Below are positions 49,003-61,049 of a stretch of 64,000 bases of DNA, in pieces (positions within the stretch are counted from its first letter, which is position 1; the number at the start of each line of letters is the position of its first letter). A program made the translations under genes and the position numbers. The stretch covers positions 35,871,204-35,935,203 of the forward strand of contig OX235273.1 of NCBI GenBank assembly GCA_944472155.2. The letters are read 5' to 3'. Source of the DNA: Trichobilharzia szidati. Taxonomy: Eukaryota; Platyhelminthes; Trematoda; Strigeidida; Schistosomatidae. The notes beneath the pieces were generated by a model. That model made no database searches. It worked only from the letters and a program-made list of their open reading frames with translations, and had not been told where the DNA came from.

Positions 49003-49060
49003 TCAGCGAAGAGTCTCTTTTCGGCGAATTCATTCACTTAGCTGTACAGTCTCAAATATA
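49003..49060 (+). mobile_element. PLE terminal-arm fragment
   Basis: CAGCGAAGAGTCTCTTTTCG and the following bases are similar to the arm at 46371-46425. Short and diverged. Confidence 0.5.
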
Positions 49061-49389
49061 TACAATTAATTTTGTTTGTATGTGTACATTAGGTTTGTCA
49101 AAATCAAAATAACAGTTAGTGTGGGTTGTTGATTACATCATCAAAATAATTAAGAAATTAAAATGTGTGATTAATAATCAAAGTTGAAACTAAGTGGGGT
49201 GAAGATTGGTAAAATGTGAGTAGGGTTACATAATATAGACATGTTTAGAAAGATTAGATGTTAGTGAAGGAGTATGGAGACAATTATGAAAATAAACTAG
49301 ATAAAAGGTGAAAAGATTGAATGGGTTAGTTACTAAAAATTGTTATACGAAAATTGCAACAAAAAAAATTTGATAACAAAATGTTGATG

Positions 49390-50104
49390 ACAGATAAACT
49401 TGAAATTAAACCCACGGTAGTAGGAGGGGGTGGAGAAGTTTCTTCTGTGTGCATAAATCAGACTTTTCTATCCAAATCGCTAAGGCTTCGGCAATACAAG
49501 CTATACGGAAGCTTGTCGATTTTGGAAGGCTTCTTTTGACTTTATAGATGACTTTGAACGACTTCTCTTTGCAAATCGAATGACCAGTGTTGAGTACATG
49601 CTCAATAATGGAGCTCCTTATTGCTCCGTTGTTACCTTTCCGTAGCCAGGCGGGATAGTGTTCTTGAACTCTTTTAGATAACACTCGCAACGAACGACCT
49701 ATATACCTCGCTCCGCAAGAGCAAGTGAATTGGTAGATACACATGGAAGTGGTCAAATGAGATAGTTTATCTTTAGAGTAGTTGAAGAACAATGGCCGGG
49801 AGGAAAATGTCAGTGGTAGTGTGGCAGCGGAGAATGTCCTTCTGGGAGCAGTAGATATCTTCTTCCTCAAGGTGTCAGCCAGAAGGTCACCTTTGAAGGG
49901 TACATTCATGTAGACCATCTTCTTCTGCACTGTAATGGGTTGTTCTTTGTAAGTCTTGGGCTTAATATGCTTGTCTATAAAACGAGGTGGGTAACCATTC
50001 TCGAGCAGTGTCTTCCTTAAGAGGGCGATCTCTTCCTCTATTGATTCAGGACTGCAGATTTTTCGGGTTCTAGTCGCCAGAGATATTATCAGATCACTTC
50101 AAAA
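49390..50104 (-). mobile_element. Penelope-like element, connector plus GIY-YIG, mostly open
   Basis: One minus-strand frame stays open for about 230 codons (roughly 50095 to 49406): ATRTRKICSPESIEEEIALL, NGYPPRFIDKHIK, a basic region, then the endonuclease MCIYQFTCSCGARYIGRSLR with KRVQEH, EKSFKVIYKV, and the end SDLCTQKKLLHP. GIY appears as CIY and YIG as YIG, with the Arg and the H of EH in place. The RT is missing, so the copy is 5'-truncated at about 50104, next to repeat unit copy 2. Confidence 0.88.
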
Positions 50105-50110
50105 ACGGAT

Positions 50111-51413
50111 ATGCCATATAGTCGCCATTTATAGTGTAGTGCAATTTCCACTTTTTTAAGATATCGTTTTAATGTGCACACACTCGAACTGCGCCTAATG
50201 CCATTTCGCGTTTTCTGTTGTGCTGTCAACACTCGTATTCCTTGAGTTTGTAATACAAAGATATTCCTTAGATAAGTTCTAAATCTTTTCCCCTTGAGAA
50301 TCTCAACCTTTTACATTTACTCAGATATACTACTCATCAGAGCACGTTTCCAAATAAGTAAGTATTTTTAACTTGTGTTCTGTTGTGAGTACTTAAAAGT
50401 TAGGTAGAGAGTACTGATTAATTGAGTGACTATGTGGATTACATTTAGCAAGGGCTGATAAAGTGTAGCTTATCAACAGTACCGCCAGTACCTCACATCT
50501 TCGTCACCTCTGGCTATTTGACATGCATGCAGTCAGTAAAATTGTCTTTTCATATCATCTTCAAAATATTCAATAGACAGTGAGACGTTATCGAATTACA
50601 AAAACTCCAAATACATTTATTTATTCACCAAAAACATGGGCTTGTAGGGACACTACAGAGTTTCACGCGAAAGAATGTGAATAAACTAACCATCATCGAA
50701 CAATGCCTTTACAATAAGGGTTACCTACAGTAGGTTATCAATAAGTATGGAAGAATAGAAGTAGAATAGAGTGTAGGACAATCGGGAAGATATCTGTAAT
50801 GGACTGGTTATACTGTTGATATGCTACACTATACCAGCCTAACTAAACTCAATCTAACTCCATAATGGTTAAGATTTTATTTTGATAAATCACACAGTGT
50901 TGTACAGTTATATTAACTGATGAGGTCTCGAGCACAAACTACTCAACTGCTAACTTAATTAGTAAACTACCTGACTGTTATTATCTATGTCGCCAGCTGA
51001 AATCAACTCGTCGAGAAAATGTTATGCACCTGTCGCCGACTGATCTGATCGCGTCGACAGCTGATGTGACCGAGTGGACTTATAGATGAATATAATAATA
51101 CAGACGTAATGAAGAACTCAACTGATATTCGTCCGCTTCACTGCGCCCCTTAAATATCAAAAGACAAAGACTGACCTGTGACTGTTAGGATACAACTTTA
51201 TTAGAAAGAAGCACGTCATATTTGTATATTTTCCATACCACAGTAAAATCGTCTCAGGGCAGTGGGAATAGATTGTTTGCATTGGTAAGCGATTTGGCTA
51301 CATCGGTGAAATAGAAATAGATATTCTGACTGATTGGTTGGCGATTTGACCAAGACACCGAGGTAAGGAAAAGATGATGAAATTGTACAGTCATCCAATC
51401 AAACGATGAATCA
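50111..51413. repeat. 1.2-kb non-coding repeat unit, copy 2
   Basis: A direct-orientation duplicate of 47776-48993, 1303 versus 1218 bp. The extra 85 bp (50859-50943) are the inverse of a PLE terminal segment (CTCCATAATGG, then CTGATGAGGTCTCGAGCAC). Confidence 0.9.
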
Positions 51414-51770
51414 CAAGATGACTACTATTTTAAGCCGATTCCTGTCACCGGCCTACAAGTACTGGCTGGTAGCAGAATACAAATAGAAAAGATTCAGTTA
51501 TTGAGATGAATGAATGCTGCTCTGAGTAATATGCATTTAAAACGGGCAGCAAATGTGAAGAAATTAGCGCTTAATGAATTCGTAAATCTCGGAAGAAGGA
51601 ATCGTCAGCTGAATACTCTACAAACACAGTTATTTATACAGCTTTATTTAGGGTTGAATACATACAAACACATGAATATTGTGACAACAATTAAGTATCA
51701 ATTTCAGCGAAATGCATGATCTATGAGTGGTGTATGATAATCTGTTCACGTCATTATTAAAAGAATAATT
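51414..51770. other. No gene seen
   Basis: AT-rich DNA. The open frame 51510-51719 has no recognisable domain. Confidence 0.45.
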
Positions 51771-51774
51771 TTAT

Positions 51775-51990
51775 CATTATTATTTTTCCATTTGGTTCCA
51801 AGTGAAACATAGGGCTTCAACAACACATATCTACTCTCTTCTATTTTCTGACATTCTCTTCAGCTGGGTCTACGATTCATCTCTTTCCCACACGATGTCC
51901 TCCATGTCATTCTAGGATGACCCACTCGTCAATTTCCACTTGAATTCCACTCGAGGGCGTGTCGCGCGATATCATTCGACAAACAACGCG
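51775..51990 (-). mobile_element. RTE/SR2-type LINE 3' end
   Basis: The complement of the LINE terminus (CATAGGGCTTCAACAACAC near 51810) up to the region near 51985. 5'-truncated. Confidence 0.75.
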
Positions 51991-52309
51991 TTGTTTTTAT
52001 GTGCGTAGCATCGGATAATTGCGACGTTCCTTCCTTCCGCTTGAGTTTAATATTCCTGTCATGATCCTGTGTGAAATTGTTCTCCACTGCACTAGGGCTT
52101 TGGCTGCCATTGGTGACATCATTTCAGTCACTCATTATGCTCGAGGTTCTCATCTGGGTGACCAGATAGGAGTAGATTACTGACTCTCCAGTAGACATTG
52201 TTGACAGTCCACATCCATTCCATCTGCTCTCGCAGATACCCGGCACTTCTAGGCCATATCTTCTTGATGTGGTCGTGTTCTCTGAGCTGGATAATTAATT
52301 TGCACTGCC

Positions 52310-52540
52310 CTTGAATCACTACTCAAATCATCAAACTTTAACGAGGAAACACAGCAAGAGATACGCCAAACAATTGTACCAATGGTCAAACAGAAAAAAC
52401 AACATACACACAACTCAACTCTCAAGAACTAAAGGCCCTAAAAAGGTTAAAAATAGGAAGGATATCGTCATTCTACCAGCTGACAAAGGAAGAACAACAG
52501 TAGTCATGGTCAGAGAAGAATACACCAAGACGTAAATTAA
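52310..52540 (+). mobile_element. Penelope-like element N-terminal RT fragment
   Basis: The frame contains KNRKDIVILPADKGRTTVVM followed by REEYTK, the conserved block at the start of PLE reverse transcriptases. A stop follows at once (52533-52535), and a different repeat, the AGCTCAGAGAACAC motif also seen near 26380, begins near 52553. Only the N-terminal part of the ORF remains. Confidence 0.8.
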
Positions 52541-52542
52541 CT

Positions 52543-52630
52543 ATCCAGCTCAGAGAACACAGCTATATCAAATTCATCCACCTGAGCTACAAATCTTCTC
52601 CATCATACCTAGGCTATATCTTCGCATTTC
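52543..52630. repeat. Short repeat shared with 26330-26440
   Basis: AGCTCAGAGAACACAGCTAT followed by TCATCCACCTGAGCTAC matches both arms of the 26-kb foldback. Family unknown. Confidence 0.5.
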
Positions 52631-52834
52631 GTTGGTTACCTGGGCTGAGTTCCCAGTATTGTATATTGTACGAACCTTCCACGTCCCCATTCTTATTCTT
52701 GCTTTCATCGAGAGAAGACACATCGGCTGGGTGACTGGCTTCTCGAAGGCTTACACCAGCCCACTGTGTCATTTCGCCTTTCCGATTCAAGCAAAGGATA
52801 AGATTGTTATTTGAAATTTTTGTATTTTTAATAT

Positions 52835-52935
52835 ATTTTCTGTGCTTTGAAGTTTCTCTAGAGTTTTGATAAGTTTAGTAGTGTTGAGTTGCTAGCCCCA
52901 CACCCAACCCTCCTTCTTTACCGGCACTATTGTGA
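52835..52935 (-). mobile_element. SINE-C fragment
   Basis: The complement of the body (GTTGCTAGCCCCACACCC near 52889 and CTTTACCGGCAC). Both ends are lost. Confidence 0.5.
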
Positions 52936-53409
52936 TAGAATTAGTACAGCTATATACAATAAGATTTGATAATATAGAAGCACGAAGAAACGTCGTATAA
53001 AAACACAAATAAACAAGTGAAACATGTGTAAACCACTACAGGACTAAATAACAAGATTTTACCATAAGATATTTTGAACACTCCTCAGAGAGATTAGTAC
53101 TCAACTATGATTTTCGATTTACACATTTCCCATGAAAACTAACAGCACGTCTTATAAAATAATAATAATATTGGAAAGAAGCATTGTAAAGAGATGAGGG
53201 AAGGGAAGGAAAATCATCAATGCATAATAAAAGTACGGTACCAAGGTAGACTTTAGCTAACTACTGTCTCCTTTTGTATGCTTAGATCCGGCTTCTTTAA
53301 TGTGATTTCACAGGCTTCGGCAAAACTAAGAAGTATTTTCATTACCTGGCTTATTCATAACCATAAAGCTTTTACTCAACATCACCGTATGATCACAGTT
53401 CAATAAATG
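52936..53409. other. No gene seen
   Basis: AT-rich DNA upstream of the RTE element. Confidence 0.5.
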
Positions 53410-55035
53410 TCGTGTGACTCAACCAGCAATACCAACAACGGAGACAGAGCTACCAGTGAACACCCCCGACGAAATCAGAAGTCCTGAAGGCAATCAAGAT
53501 GCTAAAAGCTGGAAAAGCAGCAGGACCAGATGGAATCCCAGCAGAAGCATTGAAAACGGACCCAGAGACAACAGCGGACTTGATGACACCACTACTGGAG
53601 AAGGTGTGGAAAGAAGGCAAAGTACCCGAGGATTGGAAGAAAGGATACTTATTCAAACTACCAAAGAAAGGAGACCTAAGTCAATGCAAGAACTGGCGCG
53701 GAATTATGCTCCTGTCCATCCCAAGCAAAATACTAAGCCGCATCATCCTGGAGAGAATCAAACAAGCCCTGGATGGAAAGCTTCGACCGGAACAGGCTGG
53801 ATTCAGGAGAAACAAGTCATGTATTGATCAGATCGCCACATTACGGGTCATCATTGAACAAAGCTTGGAGTGGCAGTCACCTCTCTATCTCAACTTCATC
53901 GACTTTGAAAAGGCCTTCGACAAAGTCGATCGAGAGGTGATTTGGAAACTACTACGCTATTATGGGGTGCCACCGACAATTATACATCTCATCCAACAGC
54001 TATACGACAATGCTGCATGCCAAGTAATCCACAACGGGAAACTTACGGAATCCTCCGAAGTGAGGACAGGAGTAAGACAAGGCTGCCTACTATCGCCAAT
54101 GATTTCCTTGATTGCAGTAGACTGGATAATGCGACAAACAGTGGGTAATGAGGAAACAGGCATAAAATGGACACACACAAAATCTTGGACGATCTGGACT
54201 TCACCGATGATATATGTCTGATTTCCCACAAACTGGAAGACATGCAAACGAAAAGCAACAAGTTAGCAGAAGAAGCATCAAAGATAGGACTTCAGGTGAA
54301 CATAGATAAAACAGAGGTGATGAAAATTCCTGGGAAACACCACCAACAGCAACAACAACAACTGACAACAATCAGCATAAATGGGAGGAACCTGAAAGAA
54401 ACAACCTCTTTTACCTAGCTGGGAAGCATCGTTTCAACTACAGGCGGAACTGACGAGGATATCAAAGCAAGAATCGGAAAAGCAAGACAAGCTTTCACTA
54501 CTCTCAAGTCTGTGTGGAGGTCAACAACACTCAGCATCAAAAATAAGATCCGGATTTTCAACTCCAATGTGAAGTCAGTGCTACTCACTATACGGATAAG
54601 AGAATTCCACTGCGCGTCATAAACAGCATCCCAAACAAACTACAGACCTTCATTAACAGTTGTCTTCGCTCAATACTCAAGATCAGGTGGCCAGAAAAGA
54701 TCAGCAACAGGGATCTTTGGGAACGAACCAACCAGGAACCGATTGTGAAACAAATAGGCAGGAAGAAATGGAGATGGATTGGCCATACTCTGAGGAAACA
54801 AACCATCAAGTGACATCACTAGACAAGCCATTGCTCGAGTGGAACCCGAAAGGGAAGCGGCGAGTTGGTCGTCAGTGTGAGGGTGACTTGAAGGAGGTCA
54901 TGTGAAGAGGAGATGAAAACGTGTGGGCAGACTTGAGGCCAGGTGAAGACTGTAGCAGAGAACCGAACGCAATGGAGACGCACGGCTGAAGCCCTATGTT
55001 CCTGTAGGAATTAAAGGATACAATAATAATAATAA
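53410..55035 (+). mobile_element. RTE/SR2-type LINE: most of RT through the 3' end, inactivated
   Basis: This is the longest LINE copy in the window. The RT frame (53499-54221, continuing open upstream to about 53480) reads LKAGKAAGPDGIPAEALK, WRGIMLLSIPSKILSRI, the motif A block NFIDFEKAFDKVD (near 53890-53930) and the motif B block TGVRQGCLLSPMISL (near 54066-54110). The catalytic box FTDD is at 54200-54211 but in another frame, because of a frameshift near 54160-54185. A second frameshift lies near 53480, and a TAG stop at 54416-54418 replaces the Tyr of the usual TYLGSIVS. The C-terminal region and an AATAATAATAAT tail (55022-55035) follow. The endonuclease domain is missing. Confidence 0.93.
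53499..54221 (+). pseudogene. RTE-type reverse transcriptase pseudogene (RT fingers and palm)
   Basis: A 240-codon open frame covering RT motifs 1 to B, including the first catalytic Asp of motif A (FEKAFD). It leaves the true frame just before the catalytic DD box, so the product would be an inactive RT with an unrelated tail. In the source element this domain copies RNA into DNA at the target site. The first Met is internal, so this is not a natural start. Confidence 0.9.
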
Positions 55036-55690
55036 TTGGGGCAGTGTTAGGCAACTATGTATATATTTGAATACAATCAAATGTTAAGGTTATCTGAAGG
55101 AGGGGTGGAAGATTTCAGGATTCATCTCTGGTCATTGTGACTGAACAATGAACTCTGAGGGTATGCACATAAGAGAAGCCCATAAATGGCGCTCAAACAC
55201 GGTTGGGTGCGTACTCGTTAAAACAAAACTTAAAACACCTAAAGCCTTCACAGCAGGTGGACTGAAAAATTTACTCAGTTAATATTAAGTTAATTTAGGT
55301 TCATTTGTTCATTGTGGTGCCGTGAAAAGTACACTACAATCGATTCTTTTCATGAGAATTCTAGAAGAATCAGTTATTAATTGTGAGAATACAGTTTCCT
55401 TACATTAGAAAATCTGATTATCAAGACAGTCAGAAGTGGACAAGTCTAAAACTCATGTTACTTTGGATTTTATCTGTTAGTCGACATGAACAAGCAACAA
55501 ATGTACACAGTAGGAGAACAGGAGAAAGAATTTCTATCGGTAGCTGATTCTCTTAAAATCACTGGCCTGATGCTTTCATTATCACTCAACATTGAGTTGG
55601 GTGGTAGTTGTTCATTGTTTAAGTTTACTGGTTAAGTTGAAGGTGCACGGTCAAGCATTGATGGCACTTGACACACTGTTGTGTTACATT
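55036..55690. other. No gene seen
   Basis: AT-rich DNA between the RTE tail and the next PLE. Confidence 0.5.
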
Positions 55691-57491
55691 CGGTTGTTTG
55701 TCCATAATCTCTTCCTTCTGTTCCGGATGATCATCATGGTTACCTCAAGGCTAAGTTAGTTGACAGTCCTCTCCAATTCTACAATGATCGTACAATTCAG
55801 GAAAGTATCCCAACATCTGAGTACTTTGAAGCTATAAAAGAACTAAAACATAATAATGATATTGTTATCCTCAGACTAGATCAAGGTTCTGGTATAGCTG
55901 TAATGGAAAAAATTGAATACTGAAGTAAAATGTTAGGCGTCCTTGCAAATAAGGATGAATTCGTCAGCAACTCCACTTCAGAAGATGTGAAGGCTGTATG
56001 CAGTAAGGTGAGAAACAATCTAGTAAGAGTCTTGAACACGAATGTGATTAATAATAGAGAGGAATTCAACTCATTAAAACCCAAGAAATCCCAGTTGCCA
56101 CACATTTGTGGTTTGCCAAAAATATATACACTTAACATTCCTCTTCGTCCTACAAAATCAATTTGTAGATCTCCGACCCACAAACTTGCGAAGTGGTTAG
56201 TAGAAGTACTAGAGTCTGTTAGAAGTAGTTTCTGTAAGTTTACTTTGAAAGATACATTTGATTGAATACTATGTCCTCATAGTGTTAATAAATAAGACGA
56301 AACCATGTTTTCCATTGACGTTCATTATTTATTTTCAAATGTACCTCTGTTAAAAACGATTGATAATTTATTTGACTACATCTCTAACAGCAACTTCTTA
56401 TTACCAGTTTCAAAATCCTGTTTGAAAGAGTTACTGCTTTTATGTACTAACCATGTTAGATTTACATTTGAGACCAAACATTTCCGGCAGATCAATGGTG
56501 TTGCTATGGCAAGTCCCTTGGATCCACTGTTATCCGACAACATACATGTGACATTTTGAGTACTTATCTGGGAATGCAAACAGGAAAGTTTATCTTTACA
56601 AAAGATATATAGATAACATAACAGTCATTTGTGATAAGCTGACAGATGCTATAGCAATTCTTAATCGGATAAGCACAGTATAAAATAATGTGCCGTTAAC
56701 ATACGTGCAGGAAAACAACGATTGCTTGTAATATTTTTAGATGTACTCGTAACCTGCCAGCAAGACAAACCAATAAGACAGGAAACTCACTTTGACAGGA
56801 CAGTATCTAGTTTCTGTCCACTCCAGGATAAAAGGCGTTAGTTAGCTTCTCGGTCAGATGCATTCAACACTGAGGAATAGCAAAACGTCACTAAAGTATT
56901 ACTAAGTAACAATTATTCGGTGAAGTTCATTAAGCGTTACACAAGTATCAAAGAAAGGACTCCACTAATTCATTCAGCTCCCAAAAAGGATGTTTATATA
57001 TCCTGTTTATATCCTTAGTGTTCAAAGGTGATCACTTAAGTCTGATTACTAAACAAAGACTCAGGGCGACATTTAATAGAACTTACTATGCGGCTAAACT
57101 TATTTTCATAGAGATAACAAGATCTATGTTGTCCCATAAATTCTCACAACATCCAAAATATAGTGTCACATTCCACTGAGTTTACCAGTTTACACGAAAG
57201 TTTTACTACGTGTACATCATGAGGACCCATCGGTCTCCGCAGGCTAGGGCTACCAAACACGTTCCAAAGTGGCTGCGGCAACAAATAAAGTCGTCAAATT
57301 CCCTTAATCCTGGAAGTAGATGTACAACATCATCTATCGCCAAGCGCATTATAGAGATAACTGATTTCAATCATAGCTTTAAACCCATATACGAAGCAAG
57401 TTTGAGTCAAATGTTTAAATTCGTTGATGCCTTGACCATAAAAAGGATTAAACCTGTTAGTTTGTTCAAAAATTATCTGTTATCACTTTGA
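55690..57491 (+). mobile_element. Penelope-like element, nearly full RT to C-terminus, dead
   Basis: The order of PLE blocks is kept: NDIVILRLDQGSGIAVM (near 55856), LPHICGLPKIY with SICRSPTHKLAKWL (56095-56200), motif A FSIDVHYLFSNVPL (56309-56350), motif B QINGVAMASPLDPLLSD (near 56490-56540) and motif C YIDN (56606-56617), where active elements have YVDD or YxDD. A decayed thumb and GIY-YIG region and a C-terminal open frame (57210-57491: KWLRQQIKSSNSLNPGSRC, ALTIKRIKPVSLF) follow. Several stops and frameshifts. Confidence 0.88.
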
Positions 57492-57969
57492 ATCTGCCTT
57501 GTTAATCCAATTCAGAACCAACGTTGAGTTTACTTAATAATATTTTCATCCGCTTCCCTTCCTTTTTCTTAACCCCATATGCTTACATCGTCTCCCTGCT
57601 TGTTAACAATGACCTTTGACCTGTATTGTGATCATTCACACTCTGTCACCTTTTGTATAAATGTGTTTGCTAGAATCTCCTAAATGTGTTGCTTAAATAT
57701 GCTACACGTTTCAGATAACTACTAATTCTTTTTATTGTTTTAGGAAAATTCATGAAGAGAACTAATTGCTTTAAATCTCTGGCTAGTCAGACTCTTATCA
57801 CTACTCCTTAGACTTAATTGTTGTCCAAAATTTAGTTGCCTAACTGTCCTCTGGTCTACATCTCACAAGAACATTTGGACGGTTGGGAATTATAAACCCG
57901 TAAATCGTAACAGCACAACTTACGAGCTTGTAAGGGGCATCCTATATCTTCTACAAATTTTACTTGCTG

Positions 57970-58062
57970 GGGCCAATAGCGATCCAGATGGAAAACCTTG
58001 ATTTATGTACACAGAAGAAACTACTGCATCCCTTCCCTTCTAACTTGGGTATTTTTTAAAGT
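57970..58062 (+). mobile_element. Penelope-like element C-terminal fragment
   Basis: The frame reads AIQMENLDLCTQKKLLHPFP and stops at 58060-58062. The end is close to that of the 49-kb PLE. Only about 30 codons remain. Confidence 0.7.
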
Positions 58063-58199
58063 TCAATCACTTTGTTATTAATACTACTTTTGAATTTTTG
58101 TATGATATTTTAGTAATGTCTTTTTCTTAACTAACCCTTTATTTACTCATTCCACTATTACATAATTTATTCTGGATACTTACCTCCAAGTTCTTTCAT

Positions 58200-58440
58200 G
58201 TTTTCTCTATTCCTTCACGTTCCTTTCGGAACATAGGGCTTCGATCTAATGCCTTGAAGTTTCGGTAGCAGTGGTATTTAATTTTATGGGATGAGGTTGC
58301 TAGCCTCATGCCCAGCCCTCCCTCTTTACCAGTCTTATTACTGGCTTAGCGAGGTTTGGGAGTGTATCGGCCGAGGGTCAAACCCCAGACCACCTGTGTG
58401 GTTGGCGAGCATTCTACAGCTGCGCCACCGACGCACAAGT
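58200..58440 (-). mobile_element. SINE-C copy, full length
   Basis: On the minus strand it begins with a tRNA-like GTCGGTGGCGCAGCTGTAGA, has a B-box-like GGGGTTTGACCC near 58377 and a body with GGCATGAGGCTAGCAACC. It ends in the RTE-type terminus (complement of CCTTTCGGAACATAGGGCTT at 58222-58241). Confidence 0.85.
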
Positions 58441-59885
58441 TCTTTTATTACCATCTTATTTTTCTGGGCATCTTTCATATTACATAAACCTAGAAAGACT
58501 TATTCTCATCCCCTCACCTCGTTACAATCTGATTATTTGTCACATGCTTCGAAACATTCTGATGACGCAAACAATAATCCTAACTAATTTTATTCTTGTG
58601 TGGCAAACTAATGTACACAAACACATACAGATAATTATGAATAATTGTGATCATACAGCTAAGCGAAGGAATTCACCGAAAAGAGCCATTTCACTGAACA
58701 GTTCTGTTCTTAGTAGAAGGTTGGGCGAAATATTTTGTTTTCTAGAAAGATGATGCAATCAAAAAGTCTCAAATCTACTTTCTACTGACAATAATATACG
58801 AAAGGAATATAAACTTTGAAAATTTCAACCATATATCAACTAAAGGCTTAACCTTTGTAAAAAAATTATATTTGTGAAATCTCAGCGAGATTGAAATGAG
58901 TAATTCCAACATTTCTTGTGTTCGGCAATCTGGTTCGAACTTCTTCAGGGAAATTAATCGAAATTAACATAACAGAAGTTTATATATAAAGGGAAAGTTT
59001 CTTGTTTTTAAAAAGTTTGTCCAATCATGAGACATTCAACAACTATCAACAAGTATAATAAGCAAAATTGTATTAGCTGTGATCAAAATTTGACCTCCGA
59101 CTTACAAATATTGGTCTACCATTGTTAAACACTTTAAACAGAGTGTGCATACGTGTGTGTGTGTAAACAGTTGTAAAACATTTCTTAACGTCTCCATAAG
59201 AAGATATGGACAGTGGAGAATTTTGACCAAGTACTAATAATTAGTGATACATATCCATTTTTTATTTGTTAATAAAGATTTCCTATGCATCACCTATCAT
59301 CACGCCTTCATGTCTGTTCAAACTGTTAGTATCTAGAATTTTATGATTAGACGTATTTTCAAAATTATGGTGTTTAGGATTAGAGTTTAGTTTAAGCACC
59401 CTGTCGAAACTGTTGCTTTGTCTTCTTTCTGAAGATTGGGTTGCTTTATTGGACCTACTGGAGTTGTCAGGTGACTCGACAGCTATGGATTTAGGATATG
59501 CATTCTGTTGCAGATAACGGAGAGTGAAAACACGATGATTGTGCCAATTACACAGTTTCTTTGTTAATTTATTTCGATTGCAAAATAATTCAAATGAACT
59601 GTAGTAAAGATTTGAAAGGCCTCACCATTCACTTATATCAATGATCAAATCTTCCCCTCTTTGTCCCACAAAAACTTCGTTTATACAGTCTTGTTTTACA
59701 ATGATTTTCTCATTCAAATATAACTATAAACCTCGCTGCTATACAGTATATATCTGTGTAAAATAACAGAGGTAGGATATTTCTCTAATAATTAGTGCAT
59801 ATTTTACGGCACACAAATAAACCTCAAGTTAAAATTTAAGACATCGAACTGAATCAACCTCATTTTAACCAAATAAACATCCAGC
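58441..59885. other. No gene seen; TG repeat
   Basis: AT-rich DNA with a TG microsatellite near 59151-59163. No recognised gene. Confidence 0.5.
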
Positions 59886-59889
59886 CAAC

Positions 59890-60960
59890 CTCCACATGTC
59901 ATATAAGGAGGGGACATCTGAGACCCTACGTAGGATTCTTAATTTAGCAGGAATTAGGCTGGCACTCAAATCTATAAATTCACTCAGAGACAAGTCCTGT
60001 AGTTTAAAAGACCAGGTGGACCCAATTAAACAGTGGCTTAATTGTATACGAGCTCGCCTGGTAACCAGAAGGTCCTGGGTTTGAATGCCGTGGGTGCGTG
60101 CCGTTGAAGAGTCCCAAAAAAGGAAAAAACAGCTGTCCAGTAATCCCAGCTCATGATGAAAATCCTATAACCAATCAAATCCCTACAAACCAACACCTGA
60201 ATATCAAAATAATATAATTTACTCATTACCTTGCAATGACTGTGAGGTCAACTACATAGGTCAAACTATTAGATCGGGGGTAATCAGATTGCCGGAACAT
60301 AAGAATTTAGCTAAGGTAAGAATTGTTGACCCCGAGAAGATGAGTAATCTAGAAAAAAGCTCAGCAATTGCAATGCATGCATTGGCACACAGCCACACGA
60401 TAGGGTGGGAGAGGGTTAAAATTCTAAGAAGTAATCTAGGTAGGTGGAGAGAGAGATTGATTACTGAATCCTTGTTCATTGAGTCTACACCCAACACATG
60501 CAAAAGAAATGACTCAATGCAAATACCAGAAATATGGAAGATATTATTACCACCAGTCAGTCAAATCAGAGGAGGATAATAAATAATCTTAAAATTATAT
60601 TTCAATTCAAGCACATCACACCATTCTAACAAGTTATTTATTATGACTATAAAAAAACACTCGTCTTATTTCCCATCTGATTATAATTGATCAATAACAC
60701 TCGTATTATTATTATTATTTCTGAATGTACATTATCTCATATTGATTTTTATTCAAATATCTAGTCAATTCCACACATGTATATAAATGAAGGAGAAAAT
60801 TGTGTGAGAAATGACTTGATATGATTATGAGTGGCAATAGTTAGTGCTCGAAACGTGTACATCAGTTAATTTAACTGTGTAACACTATGTGACTTATCAA
60901 AATAAAATATTATCCATAATGGAGTTATACTCTACCACAGTGCCCAAGTTTTATACTAAT
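59890..60960 (+). mobile_element. Penelope-like element 3' half, split by a SINE-A
   Basis: The connector frame (59896 on: EGTSETLRRILNLAGIRLAL, SLRDKSCSLKDQVDPIKQ) stops at the SINE at about 60028. It resumes at about 60206 with NIIYSLPCNDCEVNYIGQT, the GIY-YIG core, then RLPEHK, HTIGWERVKIL and ESLFIESTPNTC up to a stop at 60577-60579. The catalytic Tyr, Arg and Glu positions look intact. The non-coding terminal segment follows (60650-60960) with GTGCTCGAAACGTGTACATC near 60842 and CTACCACAGTGCCCAAG near 60933. Confidence 0.9.
60029..60205 (+). mobile_element. SINE-A copy nested in the PLE
   Basis: It starts at the tRNA-like A box (GTGGCTTAATTGTATACGAG), has a B-box region (CTGGGTTTGAATGCC near 60075) and a damaged hammerhead (TTGAAGAGTCCC near 60103, AAAA in place of GAAA, CAGCTGTCCAGTAA), and ends with the full tail ACAAACCAACACCTGAATATC. 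The head and inverted head are missing. It separates codons that are adjacent in the 63-kb PLE. Confidence 0.88.
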
Positions 60961-61049
60961 ATCAACAATACACATGTCTTTGTTATTTCACTCCTTCCTT
61001 CAACGAATGCTCATCCAGTCGGGCTTAAACACAATTTCGCGCTCCTGCA

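Noticed and set aside
47776..51413. LTR retrotransposon with two 1.2-kb LTRs
   Set aside because: No gag, integrase or tRNA primer site was seen between the repeats; the interior holds a 5'-truncated minus-strand PLE that adjoins copy 2.
53414..53827. 137-codon open frame overlapping the LINE RT
   Set aside because: Beyond about 53480 it is an out-of-frame shadow of the RT; only the first codons belong to the element, before a frameshift.
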